A DNA stretch of 8,542 bases from an uncultured Spirochaetaceae bacterium (GTDB lineage Bacteria; Spirochaetota; Spirochaetia; Sphaerochaetales; Sphaerochaetaceae): the NCBI GenBank assembly GCA_947630635.1, contig CANRIJ010000064.1:1-8542 (forward strand), in the 5' to 3' direction. Position 1 is the stretch's first letter; every line of letters begins with the position of its first letter. Positions 1 to 6,786 of this stretch are shown here, piece after piece. The notes under the pieces were generated by a model that ran no database searches, was not told the DNA's origin, and saw only the letters and a list, made by a program, of their open reading frames with translations. Made by a program: the position numbers and the translations under genes.

Positions 1-111
1 CGCGTCGTAATCACCGGCATGGGTGCAGTCTCCCCTCTGGGACTGACTGCGGCAGAAAGCTGGTCGGCAGTTCGGGCGGGCGCCTGCGGCATCGGCCCCA
101 TTACCCTATTT
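1..111 (+). CDS. fabF: FabF N-terminal fragment (3-oxoacyl-ACP synthase II), probably foreign to this contig
   Basis: The open frame from base 1 begins RVVITGMGAVSPLGLTAAES and continues to GIGPITLF. This is the N-terminus of beta-ketoacyl-ACP synthase II, the condensing enzyme of fatty-acid elongation; one or two residues are missing at the window edge. The similarity ends at about base 111, where FabF proteins usually continue with D-T. After that the frame runs on as unrelated sequence to a stop at 247-249. That tail is antisense to a chromate transporter and is not FabF. The active-site Cys and His residues of the family lie far downstream and are absent. G+C over 1-110 is about 65% by my count, with codons such as GCG, GGC and GCC, quite unlike the AT-richer genes that follow. 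I therefore read it as a piece of another genome joined at a contig end, not a truncated host gene. Confidence 0.75.
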
Positions 112-309
112 CCGACAAAGGTAGCGGCATTTATAGCTAGAGGCCCCGGCGTCATCTCAGAAATCGATATGATATCTCCATACTCTGATGGAATAAGCCA
201 CATATGGCGAGTGACAATCTCCTCCTCTATTAAAGAAAGCGATGCATAGCCGCTTATGAAGCAAAAAAGCCTATCTGCAGAAAGCTTAAAAAGAGCAAAA
301 GAGCATCAT
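102..309 (-). pseudogene. chrA: Second chromate transporter domain (ChrA2), frameshifted and truncated by the FabF junction
   Basis: On the minus strand the reading from about 258 down gives SGYASLSLIEEEIV, then EYGDIISISEMTPGPLAINA and ATFVGNRV. This is the conserved 'QMTPGPxAINAATFVG' region of short-chain ChrA proteins, which export chromate or similar oxyanions through the inner membrane, usually as a pair of half-proteins. A likely start is ATG-ATG at 309-304. The frame must be restored twice: one extra T in the T run at 297-300 (giving MMLFLLFLSFLQIG) and one in 'gctt' at 259-262 (giving FFAFISGYASL). The gene then meets high-GC FabF sequence at about 102-111, so only the first ~70 residues are present. 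It lies just after chrA1, as expected for a ChrA pair. Whether the breaks are real or sequencing errors cannot be settled here; their homopolymer nature favours errors. Confidence 0.7.
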
Positions 310-331
310 ATCCGCGCTATCATTGTTCTAA

Positions 332-872
332 TTAGCGTAATTGCCACGCAAAAAAGAGAGATGAGAGTATCACTATAATCACGTTTACCTTGAAAAACCT
401 CACTGCGATAAAGGAGAGAATGAGCGCCACAAGCGAAAGAACGCTCTTGTCTCTTATTAGCGACCTCACTATTGATATGACAGCATCTAAAATCACAGCT
501 CCCACTGCTGCAAGAAGACCGGCAAAGAAGAACTTGACATATGCTGAGTCCTTTATGAGGTCATATATGTAAGAGACAATTAGGATTACGAAAAAGGGAA
601 GGTGACCGCTCAATGAGGGCCAATATAGCCCCTGGAAGGCCCAGGGTCTTATAGCCAACGAGAAAAGAGACGTTTACTGCAACCGCGCCTGGAGCCGTTT
701 GGCCAATGGAGAGAAGATCAAGCATCTCATTCTCATCTATCCAGATTCTCTTCTCCACAAACTCCCTTCTTATAAATGAGGCAATTGCAAAGCCGCCGCC
801 AAAGGCAGATGCGCTGATTCTCAGCATAGAGAAGAATATGATAGAGCCCTCTTTGCCCTCTCTTTCAAGCAA
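332..872 (-). pseudogene. chrA: Chromate transporter domain (ChrA1), frameshifted
   Basis: The N-terminal part, in the frame ending near 612, reads SMLRISASAFGGGFAIASF and GQTAPGAVAVNVSFLVGYK. These are the FGGG and 'GQxxPGxxxxNxxxFVGY' signatures of ChrA half-proteins. The C-terminal part continues in another frame from about 598 to the stop at 332-334, with PFFVILIVSYIYD and several hydrophobic helices. The frame change falls between 594 and 615. Adding one G and one T there would give ALIGAVTFPFFV, a natural ChrA sequence, and a total of about 180 aa, which is normal for the family. The probable start is TTG at 872-870, overlapping the MATE stop by 8 bp, with AGGAGG at 876-881 only 3 nt upstream. 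The next in-frame ATG would begin within the first membrane helix. The protein would sit in the inner membrane paired with ChrA2. It is either a recent pseudogene or an intact gene with base-call errors. Confidence 0.78.
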
Positions 873-2262
873 GGCCCTCCTTCTCTTTGTCGCCCATCTC
901 CCTAAGCGCCCTTCTAAACTGAAAGAAAAAGAGCACAGAGCAGAATAAAACCGAAATGAAGTCAGAAACAGGCTCTGATAGATAGACAGAAGTTGTCTTA
1001 TCAAAAGGAAGAACCATCGGCAGGAGGTATATCAGAGGAACAATCAATATGAACTTTCTCATGACAGCGACCATAATCGCACTCTTTGCATATCCTATTG
1101 AGGTAAAGGTCATCTGACACGCCATCTGAATGCCAAAGAGGCAAATCGTTCCAAGATATATTCTCAGTGAGCGAGATGCAAAGGATACTAGCTCAGGATC
1201 CTTGGTGAAAAGAGAAACAAAGAAAGAGGGAAAAAGCTCACACATCAGAGAGAAAAATAGAGTAAAAGAAGTATCTATGACAAGAAGGAGGAAGAAGGCC
1301 TTTTTGACTCTCTCCCTGCTCCCCGCCCCATAGTTAAATCCAATAATAGGCTGAGCGCCCTGGCCAAAGCCCTGAGTAGGCATGGAGATAAGCTGCATAA
1401 CGCTTGTCAGAATCGTCATCGCTCCCACTGCCAAATCCCCGCCATACCTCAGAAGGGAGGAATTGTAGCAGACAAATATGACGCTCTCTGAAGACTGCAT
1501 GACAAAGGATGCAAGGCCAAGTGCCATAAATGGGCCTATAACCCTGAAGTTGGGAATCATCGCCTTAAACCTAAGACGAAGCACGCTGTGCTTAGATGAC
1601 AAGAACCAGAGCACAAAGGACGAGGAGACAAACTGGCTCAAAATCGTGGCAAGCGCTGCGCCCTTTACGCCAAGGGAGAGAAAGAAGATGAAAATCGGAT
1701 CCAAAATGATATTCAGAAGAGCGCCGAGTACTACGCTGACCATGCTTATATTCGTCTTTCCCTGGCTTGTAATAAAGGCATTCATTCCCAGAGTAAGCTC
1801 AACAAAAATAGTTCCAATAAGGTATATGCTCATATAGTCCTGGGCGTAGCCAATGGTATTTTCGCTTGCGCCAAAGGATAAAAGCAGATCTCTGGAGAAG
1901 ATTGAGAGAAGAATGGTAAGCATAAGAGAGATCGCAATCAGGACAAAGAATGAGTTTCCCATAATTCTCTCAGCACCCTCTTTATCGCCGCGTCCTAGGA
2001 AAATCGAGACCCTAGGAGCGCCTCCTGAAGCTGCAAATGCAGAGAATGCAGAGACAATCATGATTATAGGAAAGCAGACTCCAAGCCCTGTTAGGGCAAG
2101 AGGGCCGCTCTCTCCCATATGCCCTATGTAGACTCTGTCCACAAGGTTATAGAGCATATTCACCAGCTGTGCCAGCACAGTTGGAATAGAGAGCCTAAAT
2201 AAAAGTCTTCCTACGCTCTCTCTTCCAAGCTCTACTGTAGATCTGCCAGAAAATGCACTCAT
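865..2262 (-). CDS. MATE-family efflux pump (MepA/NorM-like), 465 aa
   Basis: This is a Na+- or H+-coupled multidrug and toxin extrusion transporter of the inner membrane; the substrate cannot be read from sequence. The protein is full length for the family, with about twelve hydrophobic helices in two halves. The N-terminal half carries SIPTVLAQLVNMLYNLVDRV (25-44) and LGALLNIILDPIFIF (179-193). The C-terminal half carries GFGQGAQPIIGFNYGAG (298-314), a hallmark of MepA-type MATE proteins, and SEPVSDF near 429-435. The tail after about 450 is charged. The ATG lies 11 nt after the radA stop and has no good Shine-Dalgarno sequence (only 'aaaagaag' at the radA end), so translation is probably coupled to radA. 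Its 3' end overlaps the presumed chrA1 TTG start. Confidence in the family is high; subfamily assignment is by motif memory. Confidence 0.93.
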   Translation of the reverse strand: MSAFSGRSTVELGRESVGRLLFRLSIPTVLAQLVNMLYNLVDRVYIGHMGESGPLALTGLGVCFPIIMIVSAFSAFAASGGAPRVSIFLGRGDKEGAERIMGNSFFVLIAISLMLTILLSIFSRDLLLSFGASENTIGYAQDYMSIYLIGTIFVELTLGMNAFITSQGKTNISMVSVVLGALLNIILDPIFIFFLSLGVKGAALATILSQFVSSSFVLWFLSSKHSVLRLRFKAMIPNFRVIGPFMALGLASFVMQSSESVIFVCYNSSLLRYGGDLAVGAMTILTSVMQLISMPTQGFGQGAQPIIGFNYGAGSRERVKKAFFLLLVIDTSFTLFFSLMCELFPSFFVSLFTKDPELVSFASRSLRIYLGTICLFGIQMACQMTFTSIGYAKSAIMVAVMRKFILIVPLIYLLPMVLPFDKTTSVYLSEPVSDFISVLFCSVLFFFQFRRALREMGDKEKEGLA

Positions 2263-2273
2263 CGAGAAGAATG

Positions 2274-3629
2274 CTACTTCTTTTTAAACGCTGTGATAAC
2301 TGCACCGCGTATATTCCTTACCCCAATGATTCCAGTTTTCGATATATCCTTGGAGCCAAGGGTGTATATAGACTCAAAGCCCATATCCCTCAAGGCCTTG
2401 ACTCTTCTGTCAGCAAAAGGAACTGGCCGAACCTCTCCTGCAAGCGAGAGCTCTCCAAAGAATGCAGAGGACATATCAATTGGCGTATTAAGCTTAGAGG
2501 AGCAGAGCGCAATGGCAAGCGCTAGGTCAATCGAGCCTTCGCTGAGGCGCATTCCTCCGGCTACGTTCACATATATATCCGAATCGGTAAGAGTCACCCT
2601 CGCATGCCTGTCTAGTATTGCGGCAATTCTACTTATCCTCGCAGGATCGATTTTGTCTGAATAGATTCTGGGATAGGAATTCTTAGATGGAATAACAAGC
2701 GACTGTATTTCCACTATGAAGGTCCTCGAGCCCTCCACGACAGGAGTAAAGACTATCCCTGACGGGAACTCCTCCCTATCTCGAGAGGCAAGAAAGAACT
2801 CAGAGGGATCCAATACTGGCCTAAGGCCATCAGAGGACATAAAGAAGAGGCCTATCTCATCAATTGATCCGAATCTGTTCTTGGTTGCACGCAAAAGTCT
2901 CATGCCGCTCTCCACACCCTCAAAGTAGAGAACAGTATCCACAAGGTGCTCAATTATCTTGGGCCCCGCAATAGTCCCGTCCTTTGTTATGTGGCCGATA
3001 AAGAAAATCGCAGCGCCTTGGCTCTTTGCAAGCTGAATAAGCTCGGTAGCTGAGGCCTTCATCTGAGCTGGGTTTCCAGCATAGTTCTCCATCTGCACCG
3101 AATAAAGAGTCTGAAGCGAGTCCACTATTATGTAGTCGGGCTTAGCAACCCTTATGATCTCCATAAGCGGCTCAAGGCGAATATCAGAGAAGAAGTTGAT
3201 ATTGTCCAAATCAACTCCAAGTCGCTCTCCCCTAAGCCTCACCTGGGATGGAGACTCCTCGCCGGAGACATACATCACCATGCCCTTACTCGCTAAATTC
3301 GATGCCATTTGAAGCATCAGAGTGGATTTCCCTATTCCAGGCTCTCCTCCCACAAGAACAGAAGAGGGCTTCATAACACCGCCGCCTAAGACTCTATCAA
3401 GCTCGCTTATCCCGCTTGAAAGTCTGAAATTCTTCTCATAGGGCACAGAGGAGAGAGGCCTCAATTTGGCCTCCTCTATATTGTTAGCACCACTAACTAA
3501 CTTAGGATTGAATACCTTCTCCTCACTATAGGTATTCCATGCCCCGCATTTGGGGCATCTTCCAACCCATTTTGGCTCAGAATGGCCACATTCAGAGCAG
3601 ATGTACCTGACTTGAGGTGCCTTAGGCAT
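2274..3629 (-). CDS. radA: DNA repair protein RadA (Sms), 451 aa
   Basis: RadA is a cytoplasmic RecA-like ATPase and hexameric helicase. It promotes branch migration and processing of recombination intermediates alongside RecA. All expected parts are present in order. A C4 zinc finger has C11, C14, C25 and C28 (YICSECGHSEPKWVGRCPKC). The Walker A loop is GGEPGIGKST at 94-103, and the Walker B strand is YIIVD at 166-170. The RadA-specific KNRFG motif is at 250-254. A C-terminal Lon-like domain runs from about 280 to 451 and includes GELSLAGEVRPV (392-403). The length is typical. The ATG is only 3 nt beyond the stop of the upstream PPIase gene and lacks a strong Shine-Dalgarno sequence, so translational coupling is likely. 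The start places the zinc finger at its usual distance from the N-terminus. Confidence 0.97.
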   Translation of the reverse strand: MPKAPQVRYICSECGHSEPKWVGRCPKCGAWNTYSEEKVFNPKLVSGANNIEEAKLRPLSSVPYEKNFRLSSGISELDRVLGGGVMKPSSVLVGGEPGIGKSTLMLQMASNLASKGMVMYVSGEESPSQVRLRGERLGVDLDNINFFSDIRLEPLMEIIRVAKPDYIIVDSLQTLYSVQMENYAGNPAQMKASATELIQLAKSQGAAIFFIGHITKDGTIAGPKIIEHLVDTVLYFEGVESGMRLLRATKNRFGSIDEIGLFFMSSDGLRPVLDPSEFFLASRDREEFPSGIVFTPVVEGSRTFIVEIQSLVIPSKNSYPRIYSDKIDPARISRIAAILDRHARVTLTDSDIYVNVAGGMRLSEGSIDLALAIALCSSKLNTPIDMSSAFFGELSLAGEVRPVPFADRRVKALRDMGFESIYTLGSKDISKTGIIGVRNIRGAVITAFKKK

Positions 3630-3632
3630 TCT

Positions 3633-4583
3633 TTAGAAATCCAAGAGCTCTACGCTGAATATGAGGTATGAATTTGGCGGAATAGCGCCAGGAAAGCCAT
3701 ATTCGCCATAGCCAAGCTCTGGAGGAATGATAAGAGTTCTCTTCTCGCCCTTCTTCATAGTCACAAGAGCCTCATTCCAGCCCTCTATGACCTCTCCTAC
3801 CTTAAACTCTGCAGGCCTACCTCTCATTATTGAGCTGTCAAAGATCCTTCCATCAAGAAGCTCGCCTTGGTAATGGACCCTAACTTTCTGCCCTTCCTTG
3901 GGAGATCTTTCCCCCTCGCCCTCTTTTTCAATAACGTACATCAGGCCAGACTTGGTTTTCTCTGCATTAGGATACCTATTGAGAACCTCACGCTCTATCT
4001 TTGTCTTCTCTTCTGCCTTCTTGAGGCTCTCTTTCTGAACAGCGCTATCAACAAGCTTTGCAAATGTTGATCCGTCGCTCTTAAAACCCTCGGCCTCCTT
4101 TCCTACTCTGAAAATCTCTACGTGCTTGATCTTATCGCCCTGCTTTATAGAGTTGACGACATCCTGACCCTCTACAACCCTTCCAAAGACAGTGTGCTTT
4201 CCATCAAGCCATGGAGTTGGAACATGGGTTATAAAGAACTGCGAGCCATTTGTTCCAGGACCTGCATTTGCCATTGAGAGAACACCGGGGCCATCATGCT
4301 TTAGCGAAGAATCAAACTCATCGGGAAACTTATATCCAGGTCCCCCAGTTCCATTTCCCGAGGGGTCTCCTCCCTGAATCATGAACTGATCTATAACCCT
4401 GTGAAATGTTAGCCCATCATAAAATGGCTTTCCCGCCTCCTTCATATTGAGCTCGCCTGTTGCAAGACCAACAAAGTTGCATACCGTCATTGGTGTCTTC
4501 TTATATTCAAGAGAGAGAATAATATCCCCCTTAGTTGTTGATAGAACTGCATACAAACCATCGGAAAGATTTTCTTTTTTCAT
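3633..4583 (-). CDS. Dual-family peptidyl-prolyl isomerase: cyclophilin-FKBP fusion, 316 aa
   Basis: One polypeptide carries two unrelated cis-trans prolyl isomerase domains. The cyclophilin domain (about 8-163) keeps the catalytic and drug-binding set: R62 (human CypA R55), F67, M68 and Q70, then SMANAGPGTNGSQFFIT at 103-119, W125 (CypA W121, tied to cyclosporin binding) and H130. A charged, probably helical linker follows (about 164-215, rich in K and E). The FKBP domain (about 216-316) keeps Y238, F248-D249, V266-I267, W269, Y292 and F309, the FK506-pocket residues. No signal peptide is visible, so it is predicted to be cytoplasmic. Such cyclophilin-first 'CFBP' dual immunophilins are known from Treponema denticola and Flavobacterium johnsoniae. 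The ATG has AAGGAG at 4590-4595, 6 nt upstream. It follows parB by 25 bp and precedes radA by 3 bp. Confidence 0.95.
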   Translation of the reverse strand: MKKENLSDGLYAVLSTTKGDIILSLEYKKTPMTVCNFVGLATGELNMKEAGKPFYDGLTFHRVIDQFMIQGGDPSGNGTGGPGYKFPDEFDSSLKHDGPGVLSMANAGPGTNGSQFFITHVPTPWLDGKHTVFGRVVEGQDVVNSIKQGDKIKHVEIFRVGKEAEGFKSDGSTFAKLVDSAVQKESLKKAEEKTKIEREVLNRYPNAEKTKSGLMYVIEKEGEGERSPKEGQKVRVHYQGELLDGRIFDSSIMRGRPAEFKVGEVIEGWNEALVTMKKGEKRTLIIPPELGYGEYGFPGAIPPNSYLIFSVELLDF

Positions 4584-4589
4584 ACTTAA

Positions 4590-4595
4590 CTCCTT
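4590..4595 (-). promoter_or_regulatory. Ribosome binding site of the dual PPIase gene
   Basis: On the minus strand AAGGAG stands 6 nt before the ATG at 4583. It is the clearest Shine-Dalgarno sequence in the minus-strand gene train. The 25-bp parB-PPIase gap holds it and no terminator, which supports read-through from parB. Confidence 0.75.
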
Positions 4596-4608
4596 TAATT
4601 ATAAGTAA

Positions 4609-5544
4609 TTATTCATCAAATAATTCGCTGCCAGAACTAAGCATTGCATAGATTCGCTCCAAATCAGCCGTACTCTGGTATCTGATAGTAACCGTTCCTC
4701 TCTTAACTGAGCCCTTAACCTGGCACTTTGCCTTAAGAGCCGAAGTGAATTTCTCCTCTATCTCGCTCATTTCAGGTGAAAGAACTCTCTTATTTTTCTT
4801 TAGTGGCTCAGCCTTATGTCCCTTATTAAGGCTCTCTGCTAGTGCCTCTGCCTCCCTGACAGAAAGATCGTTATTGAGAATCTTCTCTCTAAGAAGAGTT
4901 CTATCGAGGGGATTTCTCAAAGAGAGAATCGCCCTAGCGTGTCCTGCCGTCATAGCCCCCGTTATAATATCGTCCTTAATCTCATCTGGCAAAAGAAGAA
5001 GCCTTAGCGAGTTGGCTATCGCGCTTCTCGATTTTCCTATCTTCTGGCCAAGCTCTTCCTGGGTATAGCCAGAACGCTCAATCAGAAATTGATACCCCGC
5101 CGCCTCTTCAATGGCATTTAGATTCTCTCTCTGGATGTTCTCTATGAGTGAGGCCTCTAGCCTCTGTATTTCAGAGAAATTCACTATCTGAGCTGGTATT
5201 TTATCTAACTTTGCAATCTGTGCCGCTCTAAATCTTCTCTCTCCCGAGATTATCGAAAACTCTCCCGGAGCTATCTCCTCAACAGTTATCGGCTGCAGGA
5301 CACCCTGACTCTCAATCGATATGGCAAGACCATTTAAGGACTCTTCATCAAAGGTCTTTCTGGGCTGATTTGGATTTGTCCTTATTTTGTCCATTGGTAT
5401 CATCATGACCTTGACCTTATCAGGATCTCGGTCTTCAGAAATACTCTTATTTATCACATTCTCAACTTGGACATCATATTCAAAATCCTCAATAAGAGAT
5501 TCGATGCCCTTTCCAAGTCCACGCTTTTTCTTTTCACTAGACAC
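4609..5544 (-). CDS. parB: Chromosome-partitioning protein ParB (Spo0J), 311 aa
   Basis: ParB is a CTP-dependent DNA clamp that loads at parS, spreads along DNA and works with ParA to segregate origins. The N-terminus has the RGLGKGIESLIED patch (8-20), which in relatives contacts ParA. The CTPase and arginine-rich domain has the conserved NPNQPRKTF (57-65), GVLQPITV (81-88), GERRFRAA (101-108) and ENIQRENLNAIEEA (135-148). The central helix-turn-helix region follows (TQEELGQKIGKSRSAIANSL, 161-180), along with MTAGHARAI (198-206). A C-terminal dimerisation region runs from about 260 to 311. The start is GTG at 5544, overlapping the parA stop by 8 bp, with a GAGGTGG ribosome site 6 nt upstream. 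Two matching parS sites lie about 1.1 kb away at 6672 and 6823. Confidence 0.97.
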   Translation of the reverse strand: MSSEKKKRGLGKGIESLIEDFEYDVQVENVINKSISEDRDPDKVKVMMIPMDKIRTNPNQPRKTFDEESLNGLAISIESQGVLQPITVEEIAPGEFSIISGERRFRAAQIAKLDKIPAQIVNFSEIQRLEASLIENIQRENLNAIEEAAGYQFLIERSGYTQEELGQKIGKSRSAIANSLRLLLLPDEIKDDIITGAMTAGHARAILSLRNPLDRTLLREKILNNDLSVREAEALAESLNKGHKAEPLKKNKRVLSPEMSEIEEKFTSALKAKCQVKGSVKRGTVTIRYQSTADLERIYAMLSSGSELFDE

Positions 5545-6295
5545 GGTTTACCACCTCTTTCGCAAGCTCATCAAATGCACGAGTACCCTTATTCGATTTA
5601 TCATAATAATTTATGGGAAGCCCGTGAGATGGAGCCTCGGCCAATCTTATGCTTCTGGGAATAATAGTTTTAAAGACCAGATCCGGAAAGAATTCCGATA
5701 TGTCCTCAACAACTTCTTGGTTCAGCTTTGCCCTTTTGGAGTACATCGTAAATAGTATTCCCAATACCTTGATCTCTTTATTTAGCTTCTTCTTTACATT
5801 GGAGATTGTTCTCATGATAAGATTGAGCCCCTCCATTGCAAGATACTCACACTGCAGAGGAACAATGACATATTCACACCATACAAGCGCATTCATAGTC
5901 TCCAAGCCAAGAGAGGGCGGGCAATCAACCAATATATACTCAAATTCACCCTCAACTTGCTCTAAAGCCTTTTTCAGAAAGAATTCGCGCTTGTTCTCAT
6001 CAACAAGCTCCATTGATAGTCCCGCAAGATCAATGGATCCTGGTATCAAATAGAGCTGCCTTATAAGAGTAGGCTGAATTGTGTTTTTTATATCAACCTT
6101 TCCAATAAGAGCCTCATATATGTTAGGGAGATTGGTATTTCCCGAAATAGCTGCCGTCAAATTGCGCTGAGCATCGAAATCAATTATCAGCACCTTATAC
6201 CCAAGCTCTGCTAAGGCAGATCCCAGGTTAAGAGTCGCTGTTGTCTTTCCTACGCCGCCTTTTTGGTTGTAAAAGATTATTTTTTTAGCAAGCAT
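5537..6295 (-). CDS. parA: Chromosome-partitioning ATPase ParA (Soj), 252 aa
   Basis: ParA is a DNA-binding, dimer-forming P-loop ATPase that moves ParB-parS complexes across the nucleoid. The deviant Walker A motif, NQKGGVGKTT at 10-19, has the signature Lys12 and catalytic Lys17. IIDFDAQRNLT (37-47) is the Walker A' region. ILVDCPPSLG (121-130) is the Walker B region. RLAEAPSHG (217-225) is the usual late motif of chromosomal ParA proteins. The ATG at 6295 is preferred over in-frame ATGs further upstream. It gives the family-normal N-terminus (MLAKKIIFYNQKGG), while the ATG at 6331 sits inside the only good -10 box and the longer form would overlap the divergent nifU-like gene. There is no HTH extension as in plasmid ParA, so this is a chromosomal type. 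No clear Shine-Dalgarno sequence is seen. Confidence 0.96.
   Translation of the reverse strand: MLAKKIIFYNQKGGVGKTTATLNLGSALAELGYKVLIIDFDAQRNLTAAISGNTNLPNIYEALIGKVDIKNTIQPTLIRQLYLIPGSIDLAGLSMELVDENKREFFLKKALEQVEGEFEYILVDCPPSLGLETMNALVWCEYVIVPLQCEYLAMEGLNLIMRTISNVKKKLNKEIKVLGILFTMYSKRAKLNQEVVEDISEFFPDLVFKTIIPRSIRLAEAPSHGLPINYYDKSNKGTRAFDELAKEVVNRV
5551..5557 (-). promoter_or_regulatory. Ribosome binding site that sets the parB GTG start
   Basis: GAGGTGG lies on the minus strand inside the end of parA, 6 nt before the GTG at 5544. This spacing supports GTG as the parB start and a translationally coupled parA-parB pair. Confidence 0.6.
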
Positions 6296-6329
6296 ATGAA
6301 GATAATACAGTTTTAGATAGCTATATTCC

Positions 6330-6361
6330 ATTATAAATCTATAATTGACCGGCATATTCAA
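6330..6361 (-). promoter_or_regulatory. Candidate parA promoter
   Basis: On the minus strand a perfect TATAAT -10 box lies at 6335-6330, preceded by TTGAAT at 6361-6356. The 20-nt spacing is longer than ideal. Transcription would begin near 6323, giving a ~28-nt leader before the parA ATG at 6295. The assignment is by pattern only. Confidence 0.4.
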
Positions 6362-6373
6362 TTGAATTAACTT
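6345..6373 (+). promoter_or_regulatory. Candidate promoter of the nifU-like gene
   Basis: TTGACC at 6345-6350 (5 of 6 to the -35 consensus) is 17 nt from TAACTT at 6368-6373, which keeps only the most conserved -10 positions (TA...T). Initiation near 6380 would leave a ~16-nt leader carrying the ribosome site. It overlaps the divergent parA promoter, so the two could interfere. Confidence 0.35.
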
Positions 6374-6395
6374 ATATGTACAGGAGATTGAGTAA

Positions 6396-6623
6396 ATGGA
6401 TGAAGATAAAGTAAAAGAAGCAATTGAAGCAATTAGACCAGCGCTCCAGAACGATGGAGGAGATATAGAATTTGTCAAAATCGTCGAAAAGAGAGTTCAC
6501 GTCAAACTGAAAGGCGCCTGTGCAGGATGCCCAATGAGCCAGATCACTCTCACTAACGGCGTTCAGAGATATCTGAGAAATACAGTCGATCCAGAAATCG
6601 AAGTCATAAACGATATCCACTAA
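6396..6623 (+). CDS. NifU C-terminal-type Fe-S cluster scaffold protein, 75 aa
   Basis: This is a small cytoplasmic protein of the NifU C-terminal (Nfu) family, which binds a [4Fe-4S] cluster between subunits and passes it to target proteins. The sequence starts MDEDKVKEAIEAIRPALQND and has GGDIEFVKI (21-29). The ligand motif GACAGCPMSQITL has C42 and C45 as its CxxC. The length equals a stand-alone Nfu domain, with no IscU-like or A-type domain attached. AGGAG at 6382-6386 stands 9 nt before the ATG. It is transcribed away from parA and ends 24 bp before an intrinsic terminator, so it is probably a single-gene unit. No other isc, suf or nif gene is in the window, so its partners cannot be told. 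Confidence 0.93.
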   Translation: MDEDKVKEAIEAIRPALQNDGGDIEFVKIVEKRVHVKLKGACAGCPMSQITLTNGVQRYLRNTVDPEIEVINDIH

Positions 6624-6647
6624 AATAAAGACACGAAAGAAAAACAT

Positions 6648-6672
6648 AAAAGCCGCCAATGAGCGGCTTTTT
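6648..6672 (+). terminator. Intrinsic terminator of the nifU-like gene
   Basis: A 9-bp stem (aaaagccgc at 6648-6656 paired with gcggctttt at 6663-6671) has a 6-nt loop and a T run at 6668-6672. It lies 24 bp after the stop codon. Its last T is also the first base of the parS site that follows. Confidence 0.85.
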
Positions 6673-6687
6673 GTTTCACGTGAAACA
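6672..6687. other. parS: parS centromere site 1 (perfect 16-bp palindrome)
   Basis: TGTTTCACGTGAAACA is a perfect inverted repeat and matches the bacterial chromosomal parS consensus at every base as I know it. It is the expected loading site for the ParB encoded about 1.1 kb away. It sits directly against the nifU-like terminator, outside any gene. Confidence 0.95.
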
Positions 6688-6786
6688 CCAAAAAATACAA
6701 TTCTCTAGTCAATTAATAAATCAATACTATTATTAAACAACTTTTATATAAATATTGTATTATATCAGAATTTATAGCAAAAAAAC

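Noticed and set aside
19..249. A 76-aa frame beginning inside the FabF fragment
   Set aside because: Only the first third is FabF. The rest is antisense to ChrA2 across a probable chimeric junction, so it is not a real protein.
332..658. A stand-alone 108-aa membrane protein
   Set aside because: It is the C-terminal half of ChrA1, separated from its N-terminal half by a frame break near 594-615.
6296..6478. A 61-residue N-terminal extension of ParA
   Set aside because: It would overlap the nifU-like gene, has no ParA-family similarity, and spans the divergent promoter region.
6372..6659. A 95-aa minus-strand frame
   Set aside because: It is antisense to the well-supported nifU-like gene, runs through that gene's terminator and has no recognisable domain.
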